64,000 nucleotides of DNA from the NCBI GenBank assembly GCA_004335835.1, contig RWJK01001437.1, forward strand, positions 62,001-126,000, written 5' to 3'. This document shows positions 20,655-33,682 of the stretch, one piece after another. This DNA is from Scenedesmus sp. ARA3 (taxonomy: Eukaryota; Chlorophyta; Chlorophyceae; Sphaeropleales; Scenedesmaceae). A program made the position numbers and the translations under genes. The notes beneath the pieces were generated by a model. It was not told where the DNA came from and did not search any database. It worked only from the letters and a program-made list of their open reading frames with translations. The stretch's first letter is position 1, and each line of letters opens with the position of its first letter.

Positions 20655-22887
20655 TCAAGCACAGCTTGCGTTTGCCACCTTGATGCTCTGCCCTGGCCAC
20701 CAAGTGTTGTTGCCGCGACCGCCAGCACCGCCAGCACCACCACCAGCACCGCCATCCACCAATGCGCCCAGGCCACCCGCAGGTGGCCTCAGGCTGCCGC
20801 GCTCCTCAGTGGTGTTTGCGGGTGCTGTTGCGTTGCCAGCATCAGCCTGCGCCAGCTTGCGCAAGGTGCCAGGGCCAGCAGCACCTGTGGCATTGCCGGC
20901 AGCTGCACCAAGCGTGCTGGTGATGTTGCTGCCTGCAGCCCCCAGCGCGCTTGATGCGTTGTTACCAATGCCGCCAGCGCCTGTGGTGTTGCCACCCAGG
21001 CCGCCAAGGGTGGTGCTGCTGTTGCTGCCTGCGCCAGTAGCGTTGCCAGCGCTGCCGCCTGCCGCAGTGGTGGCACTGCTGGCCAGGCCAGCAGGCCCGG
21101 TGGTGTTGCCAGCCGCAGCCCCACCCTCAACAGCAGTTGTGTTGCCCCCTGCAGTGGCGTTGCTGCCAGCCGTTTCATTGCCGCCAATGGCACCGATGCC
21201 AGCAGTAGCATTGCTGCCAGCAGTAGCATTGCCGCCTGCTGTTGCATTGCCCCCAGCTGTTGCATTGCCAGCAACACTGCCAGGAGAGGCCAGTAGGGCA
21301 GGCAGGTTGCTCTGGCAGTTGGCAAGCGGTGGCTGCCCATTGTCTGTCGGCCCGCGGGCTGTGTAGGTGACAGTGGTTGTGTTGGGAGAGGTTTCGTTGG
21401 AGGCCACAACCGACACCTAAACAAGCACAGGGCAGCGCGCGAAGGTGCAGCAGCCGTGTCAGCAAGCAGCAGCACAATGTGCGGCTGGCAACATCAAAGG
21501 CGTGGCGTGTTCAGGGAAAAGAGCACAACTAGGATTATACTTATGAACGCAACCATGTTCCGTATGCTTGCAGCCAGCAGGCAGCGGCGTCTGCGAACGG
21601 CAGCGCACACTGCCTGGCAGATGCTATCCGCTAGTGTAGTACTGGGCTGGTTGCACACACACGCATTCTGCCGCAGCTGCAACTGATGCGGCGGCCTGTT
21701 CAGAGAGAGCAACACTGCACGGGAATGCATTAGCACTTTGATGCATCAGCGGCACAGCGTCAAGCTCTGCTAGCCGGTGGTGTTCATGCGTCAGCTGCAC
21801 ACAGGCACACCATACACCTGCCACCAGCAGTGCCATTTCTTGTAGATCCTCTTTCATTCAAAGTTCCGACCGTAGCAGAATGCTCGCTTGCCGCAATGTA
21901 GATGCATTGTGCATTGCGCACTGTGCAGCGGCAGCAGCAGCGCACCTGGGAGGGCGGCACGTGGAACACGTTGCGTGCCAGGGCGATGATGATGTCAGGC
22001 TCACGGAAGCTGATCTGGTGTGTGTGTGGGATGGGAGGGGGGGAGAGGAAGAGCAGGAGAGGGCACAGGGCAGCAGGGGGCAGGTTAGGCAGGGCGTTGG
22101 GTAGACATAGATGCGAGCAGCATTCCTGTCATAAAATGCGGCTCTCCCTCACTGTAATACTTCTGTCTGCCAAGATGCTTGTTTGCCACAGTGTCCTGGC
22201 ACATTAGCAGGTGGTGGCAGCTGGAGCATGCTGTGCAAGTCCTGCAGGAGCATTTGCTGCATTGCTCCTCCCGCTCAGCAGCTGCACATACACGCAAGCT
22301 GCCACCTGCTGACGCGCCAGGCGCGCAGGTTTGGCAGGCCCCAACTATCTGCATTCGCTGCGCAGACCTGGTTGGCGTTGTTGTTGAACTGCACTGTCAC
22401 GTTTGCATTGCTGGCATTGCCAGCAGCTACTGGGCTTGCTCCAGCAGCACCTCCCGCTGGGCTAGGCTCTTGAGTGGCATTGGCACCCGCAGCAGTGGTG
22501 TTGGCACCAGCAGCAGTTGTGTTGGCGCCCGCAGCGGTGGTGTTGGCACCAGCAGCAGTTGTGTTGGCGCCCGCAGCGGTGGTGTTGGCACCAGCAGCGG
22601 TGGTGTCGGCACCAGCAGCAGTAGTGTTGGCACCAGCAGCGGTGGTGTTGGCACCAGCAGCACCTGCATGACCAGTACATGCCGGTGCGTGATTGTGTCC
22701 TAGTCATGATCAAGCCCAGCAGCAGCAGCAGCAGCACCAGCAGCAGCAGCAGCTGCACATGCATGCGTGCCATCCAATGTTTTTGAAGGTTACCTGCAGC
22801 GCCCTGCAGCAGGCTCCTGCTTAGCTGAGCATGTGCACAGTGAGCCACCAGCAGCGAGATCAGCATGCACCAGGATAGCCGACCCAT
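20655..22887 (-). CDS. Secreted Asn-Thr-rich protein with SEA-like domain, paralogue B, 4 exons
   Basis: Exons 22887-22794, 22663-22368, 22014-21946, 21416-20655 give 1221 nt, 406 residues, phases 1, 0, 0 as in paralogue A. Signal peptide WCMLISLLVAHCAHAQ is followed by SRSLLQGAAG. Exon 2 carries eight copies of a 7-residue GANTTAA unit (one is GADTTAA), each a potential N-glycosylation sequon. Then comes the same domain as paralogue A: VTVQF, PDIIIALARNVFHVPPSQ, VSVVASN, TTTVTYTA. The long tail is Gly/Ala/Asn rich (GNAT, GNTT repeats) with LRKLAQ and a C-terminal KVANASC. It is likely an extracellular glycoprotein; function unknown. Copies A and B clearly arose by tandem duplication, but only B has the expanded heptads. 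Confidence 0.78.
22483..22663 (-). repeat. Coding 21-bp tandem repeat (GANTTAA heptads) in paralogue B
   Basis: Eight imperfect 21-bp units in frame in exon 2, alternating GGTGCC/GGCGCC spellings. Seven units encode NTT and one DTT, so seven sequons result. Confidence 0.85.
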
Positions 22888-24887
22888 TGCAGCTGTCGAG
22901 TGCAGGTCGGTGATTCGGATGGACAGGATATGAGGTAGCTGATGGCAGATCTGCCTCTAGAGATACAGCCTGATGAACACTGATATCATGGGTCCTTTGC
23001 TCGCTCAGATCTGCAAACTCGCGCGCAAAGAGTTTATTCCATTCATAATGATCGGCATCATCGCAACTGCCATGTCCAAGGATGATGCAGCAATAGGCCG
23101 CCGAAGCACCTGAGCGTAGGTCGGATTGTCGGGCGCGGGTCACGATGTACGACCATCAGCGATGCACTCTTTGCACGCCCGCAGGTCACTGTTCCTGCAG
23201 AGGCCTTTGGGTCCTACGTGCGTGCGATCCTGCCTGTCGATACGTGTTCTGTATGGTGTTCCTGCAGCTGTCAGTTGCAACAACAGCAGTTGGTGTGGCC
23301 ATGGCCATGGTACCATGTTGCTGTAACAACAGTCACAGAATACAGGCCGATTCACAAGGCACCAACAAGTGACAAGGGGCATGAACTGCAGTCGATGCGC
23401 AACCATTCTGCAATAATAATGGCAGACTTGCATGCAGGTCAAGTGCTGGCCATGGCCATGGTACCATGTTGCTGCAACAACAGTCACAGAATACAGGCCG
23501 ATTCACAAGGCACCAACAAGTGACAAGGGGCATGAACTGCAGTCGATGCGCAACCATTCTGCAATAATAATGGCAGACTTGCATGCAGGTCAAGTGCTGT
23601 CCTGCACATGTGCTTGCGGCGCGCATTGGCATTAGTCGCAGTATTGTTGTAGATCAGCTGGGAGCCATGGAAATTAAAGCAGAACCTGAGTGGCCAGGGG
23701 CATACGTAAAATGGGTTGCCACCATGATGCACTACCTGCGCAGGTCACACATCCCAGGCCTATGCACATTCACCCACATGTGGCTTCCGCAATTATGGGC
23801 AGTTGCACTAGTGCATGGCCAGTACTGGCCATCATTATCCAATGATGAGTGCACCAATGCGTCGCAAACAGCTGTTGGCTGCTATGATAGTTGTCTGCTG
23901 CTGCTACGCAGCCAGTGGTGCACACATATACTCAAACGTGCAGCAATGCATCATTCGTTGCCACAACAGAATCCGATTCTAAGTCAGCAGCACTGTTTTG
24001 AACAGCGCCCTCAAGTACTTCCTTTCAGGCATGACAAGGCACGCCAAATCAACCACTGATCCATCTTCGCGTAGTCCCACGTTACACGCTGGCGTGCTTC
24101 ACTATTTGGTGACGAGTGCCCCAAGCAGCCTGGTCACATACTGCCACCTGCAGCTGTGGTGAGCACCACAGTGCTGTGACAGCAGAGATCAGTGGCAAGC
24201 TTGCTACAGGGAGTTGGGGGCCTCAGAAGCAGCACGAAAGCTGACAATATATTGTCTTTTTCATGTCAGATGTGATCCGTACAGGGTTTGGTGCTTGATG
24301 CTGCTGCATCAAGCGCCAACACATGCAGTGGCGTTACTGTCTGCCCGCAGCTTTCGTGCATTGTGTCTGTCAATTGATCTCATAGCTTATGCTAGTAGAA
24401 GAAACGTTAACTGTTCAGCACGCAGGAAGCTTCGATGCCTTGGTTGCAGGGCGCGAGTTGCATTGGGAGTGAAGTATGTACGATCCACACGGTTTTAGCG
24501 TTGCCCTTCGAGAGCAACACGCGTTTCAATGTTTTGAGTTTGAGTCAGCACATCTCGATCTTGCGTGGTCCTGAGTGATCAGTAACCGGCAGTGCTTTGT
24601 GTTACACAATTTTGGGGAAGCCTGGTGGACGACCACCGACGTACGGTGGCAATCCACATTGTCTGGTTGATTACCAGCTGCCGTTCAAATTTGCACTGAC
24701 AGCGATTGGTGCCACAGGGCGAAAAGATCAACCGGGAGGTTTTCTTAGTCTTCAGTGTGAGACGCCACGAGCACGTTCCAATACCTGCATCGAACACTTG
24801 AAAATAGAGTAAGCCGTAAGCGCCGTGTCGAGGACTAGTTGCGGTGTAATCAGATGAGGCCGAGGTCGTGGGTAGGCACAGGCAAAC
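22888..24887. other. Intergenic region with a 151-bp tandem duplication
   Basis: Between two divergent gene starts (22887 on -, 24888 on +). It holds the duplication at 23297-23598. Frames such as 23583-24059 are open only through chance and the duplication. Nothing else is recognised. Confidence 0.4.
23297..23598. repeat. 151-bp perfect-length tandem duplication
   Basis: Copy 1 is 23297-23447 and copy 2 is 23448-23598, starting GGCCATGGCCATGGTACC. I see one difference (GCTGTAAC versus GCTGCAAC). Near identity indicates a recent event. Confidence 0.92.
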
Positions 24888-27071
24888 ATGGGTGAATACT
24901 GGCCTGAAAAGCACAAATCGGACAAGCTTGAGTCGGCCAAAGCTTATAAAGTAAAGGACGCGCCGCGGCAGCCAAGCACAGGGCCATGCCTGCAGTTCTC
25001 GCCCCCCAGCCTGCAAGCAGCATACTTCCGCACAAGCATGGGAGACCACCTGCACTGGGACCAGCAGGTAAGAGCTGGTCACCTTGCTCTGTCAAAGTAT
25101 TCAAATGACAACATGGATGCTGGTCAGAAGCTGCTTTTGGTGGTACAGAACATCCACTGTGACCACTGCTGCTGCTGCTGCTGCTGCCCCTGCTGTTGAA
25201 GATGACTCACGGTACTCACGCAGCCTGCTGTTGGCGTGTGCAGGTGGCCATGGTGGAGTGCCTCAGGCTGCTGGTGCTGGGCCTGGATGGCTGCACAAAG
25301 CTGGGCTTCCAGCGGACGCTGGAGGCATTTGGGCCGGTGAGCAGAGCCAACAGCTGCTAGCAGCTGTCGAAGCGCACAATGTCAGCTTGGGAAAGTCAGC
25401 CAGGCCGCAGCTGCACCCCGCGGCCCGCCATTGTCAATGTTATGCGCTAGCGCACAGTGGTGGCACAGCAAGCGGCTGCCTCAGCATTGGCAGCCATCTC
25501 CGGCGTTGCGCGTGCTCGCTGCATCAATCCAAGTATCTTGAATCCAGCATTCGAACACTGCGTGCAGCACAGCATACATTGACGTGCCGGCACAGCACGT
25601 CTTGTGTAGCTGACAGCTGCTCTGAACTCAGCTGCAGCCGCAGACGTCCATTGCAGCGTCGAGGCATGCTGCATCACCCCTGTGCAAAGCCTCGATTCGC
25701 CCCTTGCGCCCATCGTGTGCCGCACCCTCGCATCTGCTGCCATATGTGCTGTGCCGCGCCGCAGGGCTGGGTGGTGTGCCTGCTGTGGCTGGCCGCGCTG
25801 CAGTCACCCGCAGCCTACAAGCAGTGCCGCATGGCGCTGGTCACGCTGCTGCGCCTGGCCATGGCGCTGGCCTCAGCCCACAGCAGCAGCCAGCTGCGCG
25901 ACCAGATCTACGCGGCCACGCCCTTTGAGTCTCCGCAGCTGGCGCTGCTGACGCGGCTGCTGCTGTTCCCGCACATCTTCAACGCTGTGCTGGAGGCGGC
26001 GTGCTGCCCGGGGCTTGGGCTGCAGGCGGCAGCGGTGGGCTTCAGGGCGGCCTGCCTGCTGGCAGGGCGCGGCGCGCAGGGTGAGTGGCATGGTGTGGTG
26101 CGGCGCAGCGCGGATTGATGCAAGGGCTGGTGGCAGGGCAGGAGCAGAGCCGCAGGCAGGGTTGAGGCCACAGCTGCTGACACTTTCAGCTGCGTGCAGC
26201 TGGTGGCAAAGGGGGATGTGCATTGAAGAGATGGCAGCGTGCTCAGGATGCTTCCTGCATCGACTGCACCACGTGTTCCATGGTCCTCCAAGGTGGGGAA
26301 TCGGTCGCTGTGCCAGCTGGGGCGCTGACCTAGCTGCCGCAACACTGCAAGTGAGGCTCGCTGTACTTCTGCCTCAGCTGCTGCTGCTGCTGCTGGTGCT
26401 GCTTGTGTGTCATTGTGTGCGCAGAGCTCATCCGATTTGGCAGCAGCACACAGTACCTCGCAGCAGCGGCGGCGCTGAACAGCAGCTGGGCGGCGATGCT
26501 GCAGCCCGCGCTGCCGCTGCACGTGCCGCAGCACGCCAGCCTGGCCGGCCGCTCCGCGGAGATGCTGCTAGCCTTGGCCACGCTGCACCTCACCACAGCC
26601 GCGCTGCTGGTGTACGCGACCTACGTCAGCCTGTGGGCGCAGCTGCGCCTGTGGCTGCGGCAGCGCTTGCGGGAGGCCGCCAACTCACACCGTGAGGCGG
26701 TGACTGTCGGCGGCGTCACGGTGCGGGTGCAGCAGCTGGCCGCCATGCACTCCTGCTGCCCTGCTGCGTCGCTGCTGGACCCCTTCAGCTCTGCCTGGGA
26801 CCAGGGCACCAGTGCGGCGCTGCACCTGATGGTGCTGGGCCTGGTGTGCCAGGCCGCACTGTTCTGCAGCAAGCTGCTGGTGCTGCAGCTGCTGCCGCAG
26901 CTGCTGCCGCTGACGCTCATGGATGTGTACCACCCGCCCTGCCCTGACGGTGCGTGCACGTCAGCAGCAGCAGTGGCAGCAGCGGATGCAGCAGCAGGGC
27001 CATGGTGGTCGGGCGGCAGCGCAGCAGCAGGCGAGGCATCGGCTGGATCCTGGTGGCTGTTTGCATGCTGA
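24888..27071 (+). CDS. Multi-pass membrane protein of unknown function, 4 exons
   Basis: Exons 24888-25067, 25244-25336, 25765-26080, 26425-27071 give 1236 nt, 411 residues, phases 0, 0, 1. The N-terminal 60 residues are soluble and charged (KHKSDKLESAKAYKVKD). Hydrophobic segments follow: VVCLLWLAALQ, MALVTLLRLAMALASA, LALLTRLLLFPHIFNAVLEA, LALATLHLTTAALLVYATYV, and LHLMVLGLVCQAALF through KLLVLQLLPQLLPL. About four to six helices are likely. The tail is Ala/Ser rich and ends at a TGA at 27071; a donor-like GTGCGT near 26950 means the very C terminus could be spliced differently. I do not recognise a family. Confidence 0.65.
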
Positions 27072-27424
27072 GCCAGCATGGGCAACCACCTGCCAGCAGC
27101 AGCTGCTGCTGTTGCTGCTGTCAGGGTGAACCAGGCGCCGCGCCCTGTGCATTTCAGGCACAGCATTGGTCAGGGGTGCCTGCAGGCGCACGTGCATGCT
27201 GGTTGCCGCACAATGCACACGCGAGGCATGTAGTGAGTGCACTAGCGTTGCCACTTGTGTAGTGCCGCTGTTACCTTGTGTGCTGTTGTAGTGCATGTGT
27301 GATTGGCATTGAGCGGAGCTCCACCAGCAGCAGCCAGTTGCTCTGCAGCCAGGCATGAACAACAGTATGAACTCGTAAACTTTTCTGTTTCTTAGATCGC
27401 GTCCCTGCCTCCGTGCGGACTGCA

Positions 27425-27429
27425 TGTAA
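27425..27429 (+). promoter_or_regulatory. TGTAA poly(A) signal candidate of the membrane protein gene
   Basis: TGTAA about 355 bases after the stop codon at 27071. Confidence 0.4.
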
Positions 27430-29018
27430 TGTAGAGCATTTGTATATTTGGGTGTTTGGCAAGTGAACACATTCATCAGCATGTATGCATCATGTGCGTC
27501 CATCTCCTGGCCGGAAATAGCTGGAGAAAGCTCCAGGCGGTTTTCATCTGCACTACGTTGATGGCAGCAGCGTGAAGGCTGTGGCATCTCTGCAATTTGC
27601 TGCCGTGCTGTCATCAAGTGTTGCACACTTCACGCTGCTATGCTCAACTCGACACGCTGTACTGGCATAAACACATCAACACCTACGCACACCTGGGCAT
27701 GTACACCACTTGCAGCTCCATGCGCCATGTTCAAAGTTGTCATGCGCAGCCTAATGTGTGTGATCCACAGCAACTGCTTTCTCGTTGCATGAACGAGGAC
27801 AGGCGGGCACTGGGAGGGGCGGCTGAACACGAGGACACAGAGGACACGGGCTTGTGGGGTATGGTGGGACTTGGAACTCATTGCATGTTCACAGCTGGCA
27901 GGGTGTGTCTCAACACTCGCCTGCTTGTCCGCAGTCTTATCAGCTCCCTGATACGTGACATCATGTCATGATGATCACCGTCATGAGGTTCAATAGGGCC
28001 CAACTGGGGGCAAAGCTGTTGTGTGTGCTTCAACAGGATTTGGATGGCTGCTACGGAGGTTTGTCAGTTGGGGCACATGCGCGGTTGACATGCTGCCTCC
28101 CGCAGCTTGTGGCATGAAGCAGTGTTATTGGAATTGTGTTTGGTGTGCATGAATGCAGTATGCATGCGTGGCAGCTGTGTACTGCCATACATTTTGTATA
28201 TATATCTGCGCTGTATGTCTGCGCTGTATCTGTGGGCCAGGCTCCTGGCACACACATATGGCAGCAGGCGGCAGAGCTGAAATGGCCGCGGGTGCTCACA
28301 TAATGCACTGCTCGTGTTCAGGAAAAGGCCAGGTGGCTCAAATGTATACATCAGAACAAGCAGGCATGGAACACTAGCATGCTCACCAACTAGTGGTGAT
28401 TGGCTACTATGAGTAAGGGCTGTGTTGCTGCTGTTGCACACTAGGTAGCATGCTTCATGATGGCTGGATGGGCAGAGCAGCGCTGACGGGGCAGGGCTGG
28501 CGAGCTGCTGCTGGCCTTGCTGCGTTGTGTGGAGTACTGTTTGTCATCACTGCACACGTGCCTTGTCCGGGTTTGTACGTATGCTGGTGCCTGGGTTAAG
28601 CCTGGGTTGAACCCGGCACCCTGCAAGCGCTGCCTGCTGGGTCATGTCATGTGCCAGAGGCATACTGGGTTGCTGTTGCCTGCCCAGGCTGTGTTTGTTG
28701 CACGTATCTGTGCTTGGTTGTAGTGTTGGGATCCCTGCAGGCGTGCTGTGCACCTGGCAGCGCCCAGCCAGCTAGGCCCATGCATCCAAAGACTGCAGAT
28801 CAACATGTAAAGTGCTTGTGTGTGGGTGCACGCTGGTCTGTGGGTGCATGCTGGCAGGAGTGTGTTGTGTGCGTCTAACTCAAATCTATATGCAAAGGAG
28901 CCGTGCTGACTGCTGCCAGAGCCAGTAGGTATGCACGTCTGTGATGTGGCTGCGTCAAGTTGGCAGCCTCATCGCAAGCGTTGGCTGGTGGATCCGTCTT
29001 GTCCAAGTTGGACCAGGA

Positions 29019-29160
29019 ACCGGTTGTGTCAATAATAATAATAATAATAATGATAATAGTCTTCTTGTAAGCCATACCTTGTCATCGGCATCGGCAACCG
29101 CGCCGCGTACGGAGCGGAAATTACGACTATTATTGCCTCTCTATTGGAACCGGTTGTGTT
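29019..29160. repeat. AAT microsatellite between two ACCGGTTGTGT direct repeats
   Basis: About eight AAT units (29032-29056) follow the first GGAACCGGTTGTGT (29017-29030). A second copy lies at about 29147-29160. The direct repeats are about 130 bases apart. Confidence 0.6.
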
Positions 29161-29569
29161 GACTGGTACAGGTGGCAATTTGTCGGCCTGATTAATGATC
29201 CGTAATCTGTACAAAGTCCTGCCAAGTATGAGTAAGCAGATCACCAGAAGACTGGAATCCAGGAATACAGGCCTGACCCAACTCACAGCAAGGTGCGCAG
29301 CAGTGCATTTACCACGGTCCTGTGGGATCCTGCCAGGATCCAGTGGAGCCGTATAAATTTGTCCTTTTACAACAGCTCTGACTCTGAGTACAAGTACATG
29401 TACTTGGCCTGAACTTAAACCTATGCACCGCACGCACACCATGAACAGCCCCACTTGGGAGTGCCAGGAGGCTTTGGCGGGGGTCTTCTGGCCCAGCATT
29501 GCTTGGAGGTGCGCAGCTGTGCATGACCAGCGTACTTTGGTATCCTGGCTTCTTATAGAATCCGTCATT

Positions 29570-29574
29570 TTACA
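29570..29574 (-). promoter_or_regulatory. TGTAA poly(A) signal candidate of the TAF1A-like gene
   Basis: TTACA on +, TGTAA on the gene's strand, about 325 bases past the stop codon at 29899. Confidence 0.35.
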
Positions 29575-29898
29575 CCATGATGCAGTTGCAGCATAATGCC
29601 CTCCAAAAAAGGCACCGTCTCTGCAAACCATTGTAGCAACAATCCTGCAGACAGCTGCAACATCACAAACGTGAACAGGGACCAAACCGCAGCAACGTTT
29701 AAAGTGCTGCACAGTTTCAAACCCATTGCAATTGTTGTTGCCGCCAGTGTTCGCCCCACATGCTGCTAGCTAGCTGGCCCTGTGCCGGGCTGGCACAGAT
29801 CTCTAGAGGCTGCAACCAGGTGAGCAAGCGCCCCCCCTGAAAACACACGAATTGTTTTCATGTGCAAGCTCTTCCTGCAAGATACTACACCGCCTTCC

Positions 29899-30622
29899 TC
29901 AGTGCTGCTGCTGCTGCTCCTGCTGCTGCCGCTGCCGCCGGCGTTTGTGTGGGAAGGCGGCCCACCATGCCTCAGGCAGGTCCAGCAGCGCACCAAACTC
30001 GGGTGAGGGCTCACCCAGCAGCCGCTTGGGCTGCTGCTGCAGCTGCTGCTGCTGTGGCTGGATGGTGTGCATATGTATTGCGAGTTCAAGGGCATCCTGC
30101 AGTGCCTCACTGCATCAGCAGGACACAGCAAAGCAGCAGAGCGCAGATGACGTCATCACTTGGTCGACAACAGGGTTTGTGGGGTTCCACAGTGGTGCAC
30201 ACATGCGGCATATAACTGCTGAGGTGTCCTTGGCACAGTGGCTACACATGCTGCAGTGCCAGGAACGGCCAGCCATGCACCAAACGCACACCCGCAACAA
30301 TGCATGGCCGCTGAATGCACAATGCAAGTATGATGGCACAACGGCGAGCACCCGTGCAGCCCACCTTGCAGCAGCAGCTGTCACATGCAGGCTGTCGCTG
30401 CCCTGCATCTGCAGCCCCTGCGTGGCAGGCAGCACTATATCACTCCCTTGCACTGCGGCAAAGGCAGCTGCTGACACTGCAGCTTCCTCCGCCGCCTGCA
30501 TGGCCAGCCAGCTGTATGCGTTGAACGGCCCCAGCACAAACAGCAGCACGATCGCTTTGCAGCACAGCAGCTGCTGCAGCTCCCCCCAAGAGGACACAGC
30601 CATGCTGCAGTCATCATGACTA

Positions 30623-30718
<96 letters not shown>

Positions 30719-33640
30719 CTAGCTGTATCAGCAGCAGACAGCGGAGGCGTGCCCTGCAAACTCCACGGCTGCTGCTGCAGCTCTCCATTCAAACTGCCGT
30801 GTGGCTGCTGGTGCTGCTGGTCCTGCTGCTGCACCGGCTGCGGCTGCTGCTGCCCTTCCAAGCTGTCGCCCTGCTCTACCAGCACCATATGCTCCTGCAC
30901 CTGCTGCATGCGCCGTGCATCGATCTGCTGCGTGCATGCCAGCAGCGGCAGCAGCTCGCTAGGGTCAGCAATGCTGCCTGCTGCTGCCCACCACGCCTGC
31001 CTTGCCTCAAAGCAGCACAGCAGCGACTGCCAAAGCTCTCGTGGACTGCAGGCGCCTGCATCACCGCCAGCAGCAGCAGCAGCAGCAGCAGCACTCCTGC
31101 TAGCGGCCCGGCTGCTGCTGGCCGGAGCACCACTCGCTGCTGCTGCAACGTCGTTGCTTTCGGCCGCAGCTGCTGCTGCCAGCTGCACCAACAGCACTGA
31201 CATCAGCATCCAGGGCTGAGCGGTGGCAGCAGCAGCAGCAGCTGCTCCATAGCTGTCGTTGTCCTGTGCTGCTGCCGCTGCATCTAGGGCTGCTGCATCT
31301 AGGTGTGCGAGCAGGCCCCGCACTGCTGCTGCTGCGCAGCTGCTGCAGTGGCCTGACTGCTGCATGAGACCTGCACCAGCGCCAGCGCCAGCACAGGCAC
31401 ACATAACTTAGACTTGAAGAGGATTAAATTGGCCACAAAACCCTCGCAACGACAGCTGCTGCTTCATGATCAAGCTGGTGGCTGCAATGGGCCATTCAGC
31501 TGCACTGCAACAGCATGGCTGACCCGCCAACATGTCACACTCCAATGAGTGCACAGCGCTGACACCAAACCATTTCAACTGTAGAAACCTCGGCTGCTGC
31601 AGCTGCTGTTGATGCGTTGGGACGCCTCACGCTCCATCTCAACATGCACACAAAGCAGCCAGCAACCATCAGCAGGCATGCCGCAGCTCACCTTGCACCG
31701 CCCCTGCTGCCCAAGGGTCCGCCTGCACCACCTCAAGGCACAGCGCCACATACTCATGCACCACTGCAGCACTAGCACTGCCAGCGTGCTCAGTGGCAGC
31801 ATCAGCGGCAGCAACACCGTCAGCACTGCCAGCAGCAGCAGCAGCAGGCGCTGCGGCAGGTGGCAGCTGCTGCTGCAGCAGCAGCGCCAGCAGGCTGAGG
31901 CATGCGGCTGACCTGCCGGATGCGTCTGCTGCTGCGCGTGCCGCCTCCAGGGCCTCGCCTGGCCTGTCAGCCAGCACCAGGCTGTGGCACAGCAGCAGGC
32001 TCGGCAGGGAGGCTGCAGGGTACATGCCCAGGGCTCGCTGCACACACAGCAGCAGCAGGTTTTCAGGAGTGCTGAACAATGCACAACCACCCGAGCAGGC
32101 ACATATATGCAATCACAGCTGGTGCTGCTGGTGCTGGCCGGGCAGGCCAGCGCACACGGCAAGATGCGTGGTACTTGAAGGTTTGCTTGCAGTCAACAGT
32201 ACCACACACTGCTAGCCCTGTGGACAGCAGCAGCAGACTTGCATCTGTGCACATACGCACGCAGCCACCCCTCCAGACCCCAGGCGGCTCTATGATCAGC
32301 TATGGCATATGTGCAGATTGAGCTGCCGCCATACCTGCAGGTGTTTGATCACATCATCTAGGTCAGCCTGGCTGATGCTGCTGGTGGTTGCATTGTTGGC
32401 GTTGCTGCCAGCTGCCACTGCAGCAGCAGCAGCAGCAGCAGCGCTGGCCGCCTCCCGGAGGGGCTGCAGGGGCAGCTGCAGCGGCCCTAGCAGCTCCTTG
32501 CTGCGCTGCTGCTGCGCCTCTGCCCTGCTGCTGCTGCTGCGTGGCCTGCCAGGCTGGCCTGCGGCTGCAGTAGTGATGCCTAGGGCCTGCTCCATCCTGC
32601 AGCAACACACACAGCACACACAGAAACATACGGCAATATGCTTCATCATCATGGCTACCACAGCAAAAGCCGGTGCACTGCAGCACATGCAGGACACGCC
32701 TAGAGCACAACCAGGGCTATGCAGCAATGGCTGCAGCTCGCCCCGCCATGCCAACCATGTGCTGGACCACATGGCCCTACAATGTGTGCATGGATGCGTG
32801 TCACCATGATGCACCCAACCAGCTGCTGTAGCCCTGCACCCTGCCGCAGCATACCTCGGTCCCCTTGGGCCTTTCTGCTGCTCTGCAGGCCACACCTCTA
32901 TCCCCTCCCAGCAACCATCCCCTCCCGTCCTGCAGCCCGCCCACCATGCTCTGTGCTTCATGTAGGCAGCCAGTGTTGCCATGTGGAAGGTGAAGCTGCG
33001 GTTGGGCCTGCTGCTGTGCCGAGACAGCTCATGGGACAGCAGCGCCAGGCCCTGCCGCACCTCCTCGGGCCGGCACTGCAGCAAGGCAGCAGCAGCAGTG
33101 GCCCCACAGCAGCAAGCACACAGATGGCAGAAGACGGGCAAACGCAAGCACGCCGGTCAGCACGGCAGCTGGCCTCTAGGCGCATGCACAGGGTGTGCTG
33201 CTGCGTTGCGCTAGGCCAGGCATTGGCATCAGCTGCGGATAACATGACAGAGCTGCAGCACGTGCTGAAATGGTGTGGGCTTTGTTGCAGCTGCATTTGG
33301 TGATGCCTCGCCAGGTGTAGCATCTGCTGATGCAACATCTGCTGGTGCGGGCTGCTGCTGCTGCCTGCGCGCCTCACCAGGTTCCAGTGAGCCACCGCCA
33401 GCTCAATCTGCGCAGCCTGGCGCATGCCTGTCTCGTGCAGCAGCACTGCAGCCACCTTGCGGATGCCGCGCTTCACCTGCAGCGCAACAGCAGCAGCAGC
33501 AGCAGCAGCAGGATGGTTGGTGAGCGGTTCACAGCCAGGACATTGTATATAGGCAGGGCCCCGCTCAACGGCAGCCGAATGGTGCCAAATTGACTAATAC
33601 CTACAGACACACGCGTCTAGCGCTGTCTATACCATGGTCA

Positions 33641-33682
<42 letters not shown>

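Larger units (their letters stand above)
27072..29898. other. Intergenic region, convergent gene ends, no gene seen
   Basis: Lies between convergent stops at 27071 (+) and 29899 (-). It contains the AAT microsatellite near 29032. Open frames up to 227 codons (29029-29712, minus strand) run through the AAT tract and have no domain. No transposon ends were recognised. Confidence 0.4.

Noticed and set aside
23583..24059. 158-codon plus-strand frame after the 151-bp duplication
   Set aside because: No motif and no conserved pattern; it starts inside the duplicated unit.
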